DNA of 9,411 bases from CAZBBC01 sp964489835 (GCA_964489835.1 CAZBBC010000168.1:1-9411), one strand, 5' to 3'. Shown: positions 1 to 7,539, counted from the first letter of the stretch. Made by a program: numbers and translations. Notes: generated from the letters alone by a model not told the origin.

Positions 1-2826
1 ATGAAGAAAAGTCTAATTCTCTTAATTCTTGGTGGTTTCCTGGTGATCTCACCCGCCTGCCAAACACAACCAACCTGGAAATCCTCGGCCAATTCTCTGG
101 GAATGGAAATGATTAAGATCGAGCCCGGTACTTTTATGATGGGTGATCAAAATGGTCAGGGGTCCTGGGATGAAATACCAGCCCGTTTGGTCGCTATCAC
201 TCAACCTTTTCATATCTCCCAAACTGAAATTACGATCAAGCAATATCAGCAGTTCCGCCCTGATTATAAAGTTCCTTTAGAGCCCTCTCCCTATGCGAGA
301 GGGATTAGTTGGTATGATGCTCAGGCATTTTGCCAATGGTTGAGTGATAAAGAAGGAAAGAATTATCGTTTGCCAACCGAGGCGGAATGGGAATATGTCT
401 GCCGGGCAGGTACAACGACGCCATTTTCTTCCGGGGATCATCCACCCGACCCTGAGACGCATAATCCCTGGGGTGTTCAGAATATGCATACCGGTGTCCT
501 GGAATGGTGCTTCGACTGGTATGGACCCTATCCTTATATAGATCAGACGGATCCTGTAGGCCCCCGGAACGGGATGGCACGCATCGTACGTGGCGGGCTT
601 CCTGACAATTTAGTAAAGGCTTATGATCATCCAGCTGAATATTATGCACGATCAGGAAACAGAGCGGCGATCGCGCCGGCCTTTTCGAGATTTAGTTCCT
701 CAGAACTTGAAAAAGAAAGCAAAACAACTATCTATAATAACAAAAACCTTCAATCTGGATTAGTCGGTGTATCCTTTAGTGATGCTGCCATGACTCTCCC
801 GAGTGAAGAATCGCTGATTTCTAATCTGGATTCAGACAAGTTGAAGTGGAGTGACCAAAATGGCTGGTCAGCCCAATGGCAGGGATACATCACCTCTCCC
901 TATACGGGGGAAGTGATTTTTGAAGCTGAGGCAGATAATGGATTAATCCTGGGAATAAACGGAGAGATAATCATCGATGGTTGGGGGCCAAATAAAACAC
1001 GCTCTGGTAATATAAATTTGAGTAAGGGTAAAAACTATCCAATTGTTTTATCTTATTACCAAGAAGGTGGTGACTCTTATATGCATGTCTATTGGCGCTG
1101 GGAAGGGAAAGAAAAATTTCCTGTTACTCCGGATGCCTTATGGCATAATGCCGGGGATAAGCAAAAAATAAAACAAATCCTGGCAACTGAGAGTTCTGAA
1201 AAGGCAGTAATATTTCCTGTCGGATTTCGTGTTGTTCAAGCCTCGATGCCGGAAACCTTGCCACTTAATCTAACGGTTCCGTTTGTTCAACAAGGTGTTA
1301 AGCAACAGGCAGCGGAGGTCAATCGCGGTCCTGATCCTCATAATCCCTTTTTTCGAAAACGATATCTGCTGCCCATTCCCCTGGATAATAGTGACAGAAA
1401 ATCCATTGATGCTGCCGGATTTCACCCTTCCTTTAGAGGACACAATCATAGTCCGGCATTGGAAGTATGTTCGAATGGAGACGTTCTTCTGGTAATCTAC
1501 ACGTCCTATCATGAATATGAACCAGGAGTTTCACTGATTGCTTCGAGACTGCGCTTTGGAGCAGATCAATGGGATATGCCCTCTCCGTTTATTGATTTCC
1601 CCGATATCAACGATCATGCCCCTTTACTTTGGAATGATGAGGGAAGATTAAATTTGTTCTGGGGTAATCCGCGACTTAACAGTGCCTTCCCATTTCAATG
1701 GACTTCTTCAACCGATAACGGTGCCTCTTTTGGTGAGGTCCGTTTCCCTGTTTTCAAAGGTAATGTGGGCCCTCACTCCCGGCAGCCGATAAATACGGCC
1801 TTTCGTGATCATACGGGAACAATTTATGTTTCGAGTGATGGCAAGGGAGGGCGATCGGTTTTATGGCGCAGTTCGGATAATGGTAAAACCTGGGTGGATC
1901 CGGGTGGACGCAGCGGGGGACGCCATACGACCTTCGTGCCTCTGAATGATGGTAGTATTCTCGGTATGGGAGGAAAAAACACGTCCGTGGATGGATATAT
2001 GCCACAATCGGTTTCCCGGGATGGTGGTGAAAGTTGGGTGGTCAGTAAAACCGTTTTTCCGGCTTATGCATCAAATCAACGGCCAACGATTATACGACTA
2101 AACAGTGGCAGGCTTTTTTTTGCTGGTGACTTTCAGAAAAGGGGGGGTGAACAGCCGGCGAATATTAAGGAAAAAGGGGCATTTGTCGCTTTATCTGAAG
2201 ACGAAGGTAAAACATGGTGGATAAAAAAACTTCCGGGAACACAATTACATGAATCGGATAAACCCTGGGGAAATACGCTGGGTTATTCTGTCGCCCGTCA
2301 GGCACCCAACGGAATCATTCATTTGATTACCACCATGAATCATCCCTGCCTCCATTTTGCCCTGAATGAAGCCTGGATTTTAGATAGAGAAAGAGAAGAA
2401 TTGTCAGAAGAAGAATTAATGAAATCGTCGGCGGAGAAAATTAGTAATATCAATACTTATATTGAAAAATATCCAAATGGAAAAATCCGAATAGAATATA
2501 CTGGTGGTGTAGCCGATGATGGTCGTTTCCTGTTACATGGTAAAGAAATCTGGTATTACGAAAGCGGGCAAAAACAATGGGAAGCGATGTTTGATCTCGG
2601 AAGAAAATATGGGGAAGAGCGTCACTGGACCCCCGATGGTATTCTCGATTGGCAGTGGATTCATGAGAAAATTGATGTATCACAGTGGACCCAATGGTGG
2701 GAAAATGGAGAAAAGAAAGCACAATCAACCTGGAGAAATATGCGCTGCAATGGTGTGGCACGGCGTTGGGATAATGAAGGCAATTTAATCTCTGAGGTTA
2801 ATTTTATTGATGGAAAGCTAAATTAA
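1..2826 (+). CDS. Multidomain lipoprotein: FGE-fold domain split by PA14, sialidase-like propeller, MORN-like C-terminus
   Basis: Predicted exported lipoprotein of 941 aa, probably binding or processing carbohydrate at the cell surface. Residues 1-20 form a signal peptide ending SPAC, a plausible but non-canonical lipobox with Cys20. Residues about 32-228 match the FGE-sulfatase (SUMF1/EgtB-like) fold: GMEMIKIEPGTFMMG, RLPTEAEWEYVCRAG (123-137), RIVRGG, YYARSGNRA (214-222). The fold's usual closing strand, VGFRVVQ, appears only at 407-413. The intervening stretch contains a PA14-like domain (about 253-383; SPYTG, ADNGLILGINGE, YMHVYWRW). Residues about 440-795 are a BNR/sialidase-type beta-propeller with four Asp-boxes (570-577, 624-631, 672-679, 732-739). 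Residues about 815-941 carry MORN_2/YwqK-like repeats (YPNGKI, HGKEIWYYESGQ, WWENGEKK, RRWDNEGN). The cysteine pair of genuine formylglycine-generating enzymes is absent, so sulfatase activation is unlikely. Sialidase catalytic residues could not be assigned; the substrate is unknown. The window begins at the ATG, so promoter and RBS are out of view. Confidence 0.88.
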   Translation: MKKSLILLILGGFLVISPACQTQPTWKSSANSLGMEMIKIEPGTFMMGDQNGQGSWDEIPARLVAITQPFHISQTEITIKQYQQFRPDYKVPLEPSPYARGISWYDAQAFCQWLSDKEGKNYRLPTEAEWEYVCRAGTTTPFSSGDHPPDPETHNPWGVQNMHTGVLEWCFDWYGPYPYIDQTDPVGPRNGMARIVRGGLPDNLVKAYDHPAEYYARSGNRAAIAPAFSRFSSSELEKESKTTIYNNKNLQSGLVGVSFSDAAMTLPSEESLISNLDSDKLKWSDQNGWSAQWQGYITSPYTGEVIFEAEADNGLILGINGEIIIDGWGPNKTRSGNINLSKGKNYPIVLSYYQEGGDSYMHVYWRWEGKEKFPVTPDALWHNAGDKQKIKQILATESSEKAVIFPVGFRVVQASMPETLPLNLTVPFVQQGVKQQAAEVNRGPDPHNPFFRKRYLLPIPLDNSDRKSIDAAGFHPSFRGHNHSPALEVCSNGDVLLVIYTSYHEYEPGVSLIASRLRFGADQWDMPSPFIDFPDINDHAPLLWNDEGRLNLFWGNPRLNSAFPFQWTSSTDNGASFGEVRFPVFKGNVGPHSRQPINTAFRDHTGTIYVSSDGKGGRSVLWRSSDNGKTWVDPGGRSGGRHTTFVPLNDGSILGMGGKNTSVDGYMPQSVSRDGGESWVVSKTVFPAYASNQRPTIIRLNSGRLFFAGDFQKRGGEQPANIKEKGAFVALSEDEGKTWWIKKLPGTQLHESDKPWGNTLGYSVARQAPNGIIHLITTMNHPCLHFALNEAWILDREREELSEEELMKSSAEKISNINTYIEKYPNGKIRIEYTGGVADDGRFLLHGKEIWYYESGQKQWEAMFDLGRKYGEERHWTPDGILDWQWIHEKIDVSQWTQWWENGEKKAQSTWRNMRCNGVARRWDNEGNLISEVNFIDGKLN

Positions 2827-2887
2827 TAAAAAGCAGGACGTATTGATCATTACCAATCTATAATTATCAGAATATAGTAATATTAAA

Positions 2888-2972
2888 TTTCTCCGAAGGA
2901 GAAAAATATCAAAGCCCAGGGCAATGCCCTGGGTGGAATGAACCAACAAAATATATTCCCTGTAAGGGAATA
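2888..2972. repeat. Triple-hairpin palindromic element
   Basis: Three short perfect hairpins, each with a 3-nt loop, follow one another in 85 bp. The first has a 7-bp stem TTTCTCC/GGAGAAA (2888-2894, 2898-2904) with loop GAA. The second has an 8-bp stem CCCAGGGC/GCCCTGGG (2915-2922, 2926-2933) with loop AAT. The third has an 8-bp stem TATTCCCT/AGGGAATA (2954-2961, 2965-2972) with loop GTA. None is followed by a T-run, so an intrinsic terminator is not supported. The form resembles REP/BIME-like intergenic palindromes, and I have an impression of similar strings in other environmental bacterial genomes that cannot be checked here. It fills most of the 213-bp gap between two co-directional genes, so it could also affect mRNA stability. 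Confidence 0.7.
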
Positions 2973-3027
2973 ATAAATATGAAACCCGTTCAGTGTTCAT
3001 CTAATTTTTGACACTACCATGAAGTTT

Positions 3028-3034
3028 AAGGGGA
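3028..3034 (+). promoter_or_regulatory. Ribosome binding site deciding the 3040 start
   Basis: AAGGGGA lies 5 bases before the ATG at 3040. The upstream in-frame ATG at 3019 has no purine-rich site before it, and the Shine-Dalgarno sequence would then sit inside the coding region. Starting at 3040 also gives a normal signal peptide (MNKSMIIMILFF). Confidence 0.7.
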
Positions 3035-3039
3035 TTAAA

Positions 3040-4908
3040 ATGAATAAATCGATGATCATAATGATCCTGTTCTTTTGTCTGTCATTGGTGCAACAGGTAA
3101 ACAGCCAATCCAACGAAAATAAGGAAGTTTCTACAGTAAAAATTGCCAGTTTATCTTTTGTACCTGTGAAATGGGACAAAAAAATTAATCTTGAAAAGAT
3201 TGAAACCATGACCCGGGAAGCAGCGGCCAATGAGGCTAAAATCATTGTTACTGCCGAGGGCGCCCTGGAAGGATATTTGATCGATGTTCTACGAAAATCT
3301 GATAATCGTCAGTCACTGGAAAAAGAATTCTTCGAAATTGCCGAACCTCGGGATGGGCCGAGTGTGACCCATAGTATGAATTTGGCTAAGGAATTAAATA
3401 TTGATTTAATTCTCGGGTTTCTGGAGCGGGATGATGAGACCCTTTATAACAGCGTTGCCTGGATCAATTCCAAGGGTAAAATACTCCATATTCATCACAA
3501 AACACACATGGCCCAGCCTTATTTTGAGCCGCCCTTTTATCATCCTGGTGATGAAGTAAAAGCATTTGATACGGATTATGGCAGATTCGGGATGATGATT
3601 TGCTTCGAGCGTCAGATTCCGGAAGTGGCCGGTGCTCTGGTTCTTGATGGTGCGCGGGTGATTTTCAATCCGTCCTATGGTTCCCGCGGTGAATGGAATG
3701 ATACAATGCTCAGAACCAGGGCAAAGGACAATCAGGTGCCGCTCATATTCACCCATCCGCTTCAGACATTGGTAATCGATGCCAAGGGAGAAGTCATTTT
3801 AAATATTAAAGATAAAGAGGGTATCTACTACTCTGAAATAGATGTTGGTTTACAAAATAATAAAAAATTAGGGCAACGAAGACCAGAGGTTTTTATTGAC
3901 AAACTATCCCGTAAGATTCCATTTTCCTCCGGCCTTGAATTCGATATTTCGTCCATCATTGAAATTCAGAATGAAGATGATGCGGTTAAAAAGAGAAACG
4001 ACTTCATAAATGCATTATTTGGTCCGGAAGGATTCCCTTTCAAGAAGCAGCCGGATGATGTCGAGCGCTCGATTAGTGATCCTGATTTTGATGCGATGCC
4101 TAATTTGAAAAGTATTGATAAACTGACGATAGAAATGGATTGGGGCTTAAACAGTATTGCCTATCATTTCATTCCCCTCCGTTCTAATAACCAGGCGGTT
4201 ATTTATCATCAGGGACATAATGGAAAGTTTTCCCTGGGCCGAAAAACCATTAGTGCTTTTCTGGAAAAAGGCTATGATGTGATTGGTCTGTCAATGCCGG
4301 CAAAGGGAATGAATAGCACACCGACTGTAACTCTAAAAAGATTTGGGAAAATGATCATTTCTAAGCATGATTGGTTTTGCTACCTGACTCCCAGATCCGG
4401 ACATCCGGTAAGGTATTTTATCGATCCTGTCGTCTGTGTGGTCAATTATCTCGAAAAATTCCATTTTAAGAAAATTATCATGACCGGCATATCCGGGGGA
4501 GGATGGACAACAACGTTATGTGCAGCAATCGATCCGAGAATTGATCGGAGTTATCCGGTAGCAGGAAGTCATCCTAATTACCTGCGGGTAACAAAAGTCA
4601 ATGGTAAAGATTCAATCGGTGATTATGAACAATACGCGCCAGACTTATACCGTGTGGCCAATTACCTTGAATTATACATTCTTGGTTCTTATGGAAAAAA
4701 CAGGGGACAGATACAAATATTAAATGAATTTGATTCCTGTTGTTTCTTCGGGACCGGTTATACAACATATAAGGACATCATCAAAAAAAGAGTGAAGGAT
4801 TTGGGAAAGGGCAGTTATGATGTCTTTCTGGATTCCAGTCATCATGAGCATAAAATATCCGATCAGGCCTTGCAGGTCATTTTTAAGGATCTGAAGAATA
4901 ATGATTAA
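3040..4908 (+). CDS. Secreted nitrilase-family amidohydrolase fused to an alpha/beta-hydrolase
   Basis: Predicted exported two-domain hydrolase of 622 aa. Residues 1-22 are a signal peptide (hydrophobic core 5-17, likely cleavage after VNS), with no lipobox. Residues about 33-285 are a carbon-nitrogen hydrolase domain with the full Glu-Lys-Cys triad: Glu73 in TAEGALEGY, Lys154 in HHKTHM and Cys188 in MMICFERQIPE. The following NPSYGSRGEW segment is also typical. This family cleaves amides or nitriles through a cysteine thioester. After a linker, residues about 345-618 form an alpha/beta-hydrolase. It has an oxyanion-like HQGHNG (390-395), nucleophile elbow GISGG with Ser485, a candidate acid Asp565, and a candidate His in the HHEH cluster (601-604). 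The usual nitrilase length is roughly 260-350 aa, so the C-terminal domain is a true addition. Both active sites look intact. Amidase and esterase or peptidase activity is inferred; the substrate is unknown. Confidence 0.87.
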   Translation: MNKSMIIMILFFCLSLVQQVNSQSNENKEVSTVKIASLSFVPVKWDKKINLEKIETMTREAAANEAKIIVTAEGALEGYLIDVLRKSDNRQSLEKEFFEIAEPRDGPSVTHSMNLAKELNIDLILGFLERDDETLYNSVAWINSKGKILHIHHKTHMAQPYFEPPFYHPGDEVKAFDTDYGRFGMMICFERQIPEVAGALVLDGARVIFNPSYGSRGEWNDTMLRTRAKDNQVPLIFTHPLQTLVIDAKGEVILNIKDKEGIYYSEIDVGLQNNKKLGQRRPEVFIDKLSRKIPFSSGLEFDISSIIEIQNEDDAVKKRNDFINALFGPEGFPFKKQPDDVERSISDPDFDAMPNLKSIDKLTIEMDWGLNSIAYHFIPLRSNNQAVIYHQGHNGKFSLGRKTISAFLEKGYDVIGLSMPAKGMNSTPTVTLKRFGKMIISKHDWFCYLTPRSGHPVRYFIDPVVCVVNYLEKFHFKKIIMTGISGGGWTTTLCAAIDPRIDRSYPVAGSHPNYLRVTKVNGKDSIGDYEQYAPDLYRVANYLELYILGSYGKNRGQIQILNEFDSCCFFGTGYTTYKDIIKKRVKDLGKGSYDVFLDSSHHEHKISDQALQVIFKDLKNND

Positions 4909-4970
4909 AAATCTCTATTCTGAACTATGCTATTATAAAGAAAAACTTTTTGAATATAGCCAAGATTTGA

Positions 4971-5110
4971 AAATAACAAATAACAAATCACAAATATCAA
5001 ATAAATTCCAAATCGCAATTTCAAAGACTCAGTCAAATAAAATTGGATCATTAGAACATTGAAATTTGATTATTATTTGTTATTTGGAAATTGTCATTTG
5101 ATATTTGTTA
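4971..5110. repeat. A/T-rich element: 7-nt tandem units with an inverted arm
   Basis: Five consecutive 7-nt units lie at 4971-5005: AAATAAC, AAATAAC, AAATCAC, AAATATC, AAATAAA. A related arm follows on the opposite strand at about 5064-5110. ACAAATATCAAAT (4990-5002) is perfectly complementary to ATTTGATATTTGT (5096-5108), and TTCCAAAT (5006-5013) pairs with ATTTGGAA (5082-5089). The transcript could fold into a long imperfect hairpin with the loop around 5025-5060. It looks like a dispersed non-coding repeat and carries no ORF of note. It ends 43 bp before the next gene. Confidence 0.65.
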
Positions 5111-5153
5111 GCAGCTTTGGGTTGTGCTATGAATTAATCGGGCTAGTTTATAT

Positions 5154-6056
5154 ATGATTATAAGCAGAAATCAGCCTCTATTATTTACTTATCTTATCAC
5201 CGTATTAATACTTGGAAATCTATCCTGCGGTTCGATAAGTAACGAATATCCTCCCGGTGATTTTCATGTCCTGATAATTTCTGATACACACATTAGTAAC
5301 GATGAGGCAAAGATTGATCGGTTGAATACGTTAATTGACGAGGTAAATACAGGAAAAATTCCCGGTATTGCCTTTGTTGTTAATACCGGTGATGTCGTCT
5401 CCAGCGTTTATGGAACATATGATGCCCGAAATCCGGATGAAAACGAGAGCCGCCTGAAGAAAGCGGTAAAGGTATTTGATAGATTTTCCATTCCCTATTA
5501 TTTTATCATGGGGAATCATGATTACAAAATCGATTCTGACAGGGACTCGGATGCTCCTTTTAAAGAAGATGAAATATTATGGATGGAAAATATTTGGAAG
5601 GAAACGACAGGTTTTGATCCATATTTTGCTTTTAAATACATGGGATGGAAATTTATTGTTCTCAACAGTATGCGCGGGTGCTATCTGCAGAAGCATTTTG
5701 ATGAAAAGCAACTTGATTGGTTCGAATCCGAATTAGGTGAAAAAATACCAACGATATTATTTTTTCATCATCCGCTCGAATCAGATAATTTTAGGTTATG
5801 GTTTGGTTTTAAGTCATTAATTATACCTGATCAGGAGGCCCGCTTCTTTTCACTTCTAAAAAGTCATAAAGAGATGATAAAAGGTATATTTGTCGGTCAT
5901 GGTCACCGCTGGGTCCGCGACGTCTTGTTTGAAAAGATCAGCGTCTATGAAACCGATTCATTTGGGGATGAAACCGATCATCCGTATCTGGTCATTGGAT
6001 TCGATAATGCAGAAAAGGAAATACAAGTAGGTAAAATGCCCATTCCCATTGATTAG
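5154..6056 (+). CDS. Exported calcineurin-like metallophosphoesterase
   Basis: Predicted periplasmic or membrane-anchored phosphoesterase of 300 aa. All five metallophosphoesterase blocks are present in order: Asp44-x-His46 in ISDTHIS, Asp80 in NTGDVV, Asn121-His122 in MGNHD, His205 in FFHHPLE, and Gly248-His-Gly-His251 in VGHGHRW. These bind the dinuclear metal centre that hydrolyses phosphomono- or diesters. Residues 8-24 are hydrophobic and end NLSC, suggesting a lipoprotein with Cys25, though Asn at the -3 position is atypical and simple secretion or anchoring is possible. The ATG at 5154 is the only start after the in-frame stop at 5130, yet no Shine-Dalgarno sequence precedes it. The UroD-family gene begins 47 bp downstream, so the two are probably transcribed together. 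The substrate cannot be told from sequence. Confidence 0.88.
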   Translation: MIISRNQPLLFTYLITVLILGNLSCGSISNEYPPGDFHVLIISDTHISNDEAKIDRLNTLIDEVNTGKIPGIAFVVNTGDVVSSVYGTYDARNPDENESRLKKAVKVFDRFSIPYYFIMGNHDYKIDSDRDSDAPFKEDEILWMENIWKETTGFDPYFAFKYMGWKFIVLNSMRGCYLQKHFDEKQLDWFESELGEKIPTILFFHHPLESDNFRLWFGFKSLIIPDQEARFFSLLKSHKEMIKGIFVGHGHRWVRDVLFEKISVYETDSFGDETDHPYLVIGFDNAEKEIQVGKMPIPID

Positions 6057-6092
6057 AGTGTCCGAAGTATATGTATCATGAAAGAATGAAAA

Positions 6093-6098
6093 AAGGAT
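6093..6098 (+). promoter_or_regulatory. Ribosome binding site deciding the 6104 start
   Basis: AAGGAT ends 5 bases before the ATG at 6104. In-frame ATGs at 6071 and 6086 lack such a site, and the residues they would add (MYHERMKKGCK) do not resemble the start of the family. Confidence 0.65.
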
Positions 6099-6103
6099 GT
6101 AAA

Positions 6104-7201
6104 ATGAAAAACATCCGGCCGTTAAAATATTATATCAATTTAGGTGCGCCACCGATTAGAACTATTGCCGATGGTAACGAACCGTTTATGCGACCCGAAG
6201 TCGGATTTAATCCTTCCTGGTTTCATAAATATTGTAACATTGATTTCTCGGAAAAATGGCATAAAGACGTCGGCTATCGATTTGAATCGTATCAATCCAT
6301 GAAGAATGAAATTAAAAAAAGATTTCCCGGCTATAATATTGGGAGGGTTAATGAGGATGAACCCCCGGATTTATTAACCGGTATTTATGGTATTGGTATC
6401 ATGGATTCTATTTTTGGCAGACCACTGGCGTATTATCCTGATAAATGGCCGATACCTGTCGGGGAGAAGATGGCTGAAAAAGACATTGATTCTCTTTCTG
6501 TGCCGAATATGGACAATCATCCGTTTCTCGAGGACATATTTAATGAAATAGATAAAATATATCGGTTGACCGGCAGTGCAAAAGGATATCTTAACTGGCA
6601 GGGCAACCTGAATACCGCTTTTCGTTTTAGAGGCGATCAGATCTTTACGGATTTTTTTGTCAATCCCCATTTAGCTAATAAACTACTTGATGTAATATCC
6701 GATACTTATATCGAAGGTGTCAAACGATTATATAAAAAACAGAATGAATACGGGATCGACTATACCTTTGCAACGATCGCAAATTGTACCATCAATATGG
6801 CCGGACCGGTGGTATATTCAGATAACCTGCTGGCTTATGATGTGAAAATCGCCGGGCAATTTGAAACGATCGGTATCCATAATTGTGCCTGGACGGTCAC
6901 ACCATATATCGATCTTTATAAAAAAGTTCCCGGAGTCGGTTACATCGATATGGGAATAGAATCAGATATGTCAAAAGTAAGAGAAGTTTTTCCTGAGGCC
7001 CGTAGGAATTGTCTCTATACCTCGTCGGACCTAAAAAACAAAAGCAATGAACAAATTAAAAAAGACTTTGAGACCATCGCCCGGCAATTAGCACCCTGTG
7101 ACGTCGGTTTGCCTGATATTGAATACGATGTGCCGGATGACAAAATTATGTATGTGATGGATTTATGTGATTTCTTTAGCGAGACAATGGGAAGGTCGTG
7201 A
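6104..7201 (+). CDS. UroD-superfamily protein, probable zinc-dependent (corrinoid-type) methyltransferase
   Basis: Cytoplasmic protein of 365 aa without signal peptide or membrane segment, matching the uroporphyrinogen decarboxylase superfamily in length and layout (MRPEVGFNPSWFHKY; FFVNPHLANKLLDVISDTYIEGVKR; IHNCAW; VGYIDMG). The arginine-rich substrate motif of true heme-pathway HemE near the N-terminus is missing. Instead, His259-x-Cys261, followed after 70 residues by Cys332 (in APCDVGLPDIEYDVPDD), fits the His-x-Cys-x(n)-Cys zinc site of MtaA/CmuA-type methyltransferases. These move methyl groups between a corrinoid protein and a thiol. Demethylation or methyl transfer is therefore more likely than porphyrin decarboxylation, but no corrinoid-binding protein or reactivase lies in the window. 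It follows the phosphoesterase gene by 47 bp and is probably co-transcribed with it. The methyl donor and acceptor are unknown. Confidence 0.8.
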   Translation: MKNIRPLKYYINLGAPPIRTIADGNEPFMRPEVGFNPSWFHKYCNIDFSEKWHKDVGYRFESYQSMKNEIKKRFPGYNIGRVNEDEPPDLLTGIYGIGIMDSIFGRPLAYYPDKWPIPVGEKMAEKDIDSLSVPNMDNHPFLEDIFNEIDKIYRLTGSAKGYLNWQGNLNTAFRFRGDQIFTDFFVNPHLANKLLDVISDTYIEGVKRLYKKQNEYGIDYTFATIANCTINMAGPVVYSDNLLAYDVKIAGQFETIGIHNCAWTVTPYIDLYKKVPGVGYIDMGIESDMSKVREVFPEARRNCLYTSSDLKNKSNEQIKKDFETIARQLAPCDVGLPDIEYDVPDDKIMYVMDLCDFFSETMGRS

Positions 7202-7255
7202 AATAAATAGCCTGATCAATTCATACCGCAGCGCAAGGCTGCAAACAAAAAAGAA

Positions 7256-7492
7256 TTTATCCACGGATTATCCGTCGAAGCCGGATCCCGTCATAGCCAC
7301 GTCTGCGCCGGGCAAGCCGGGCAGGCAGGCGAAGACTGACACGAATTACTTAACCGCAACAACGCCACGCCAGTGGGCGGGCAGGCAAAGGAACCGCAAA
7401 GCACGCAAGGTTTTTTAATATTTTTAAAAATTATTATTATTTTAGTTTTAATCCGTGCAAATCCATGAGAATCCGTGAAATCCGTGGATAAA
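7256..7492. repeat. Composite repeat island bracketed by a perfect 14-bp inverted repeat
   Basis: This occupies most of the 383-bp gap at 7202-7584. TTTATCCACGGATT (7256-7269) and AATCCGTGGATAAA (7479-7492) are exact reverse complements. Between them are a G+C-rich part (about 7277-7391) with GGGCAGGCA twice (7319-7327 and 7379-7387) and CCGCAA twice (7353-7358 and 7394-7399). An A/T-rich spacer (7411-7445) comes next. Four AATCCGTG-like units then start at 7450, 7460, 7470 and 7479. A small reading frame across it (7167-7418) has low-complexity Arg/Lys/Pro content and starts inside the upstream gene, so I regard the island as non-coding. Apart from the hairpin at 7540-7563, I see nothing recognisable in 7493-7568. 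Confidence 0.65.
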
Positions 7493-7539
7493 ATACTTTA
7501 TGTCGTTGCACGAATCCGTCGCAGAGAGGCTTTATGAGA

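Noticed and set aside
305..649. Minus-strand frame of 114 residues within the first gene
   Set aside because: It is the shadow of a well-supported coding region on the + strand and has no recognisable domain.
2818..3000. Minus-strand 60-residue frame over the triple hairpin
   Set aside because: The frame is a by-product of the palindromic element; no start signal or coding character was seen.
3008..3039. TTGACA (3008-3013) with TAAAAT (3034-3039) as a promoter
   Set aside because: The spacing is 20 bp and transcription would start after the ATG at 3040, so it cannot serve this gene.
4929..4960. Possible terminator hairpin after the nitrilase fusion gene
   Set aside because: GCTAT/ATAGC ends pair, but the interior is interrupted by mismatches and consists of A and T runs; there is no G+C-rich stem followed by T-run.
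7167..7418. 83-residue reading frame overlapping the end of the UroD-like gene
   Set aside because: It begins inside another gene, crosses a composite repeat, has biased Arg/Lys/Pro content and no ribosome binding site or recognisable domain.
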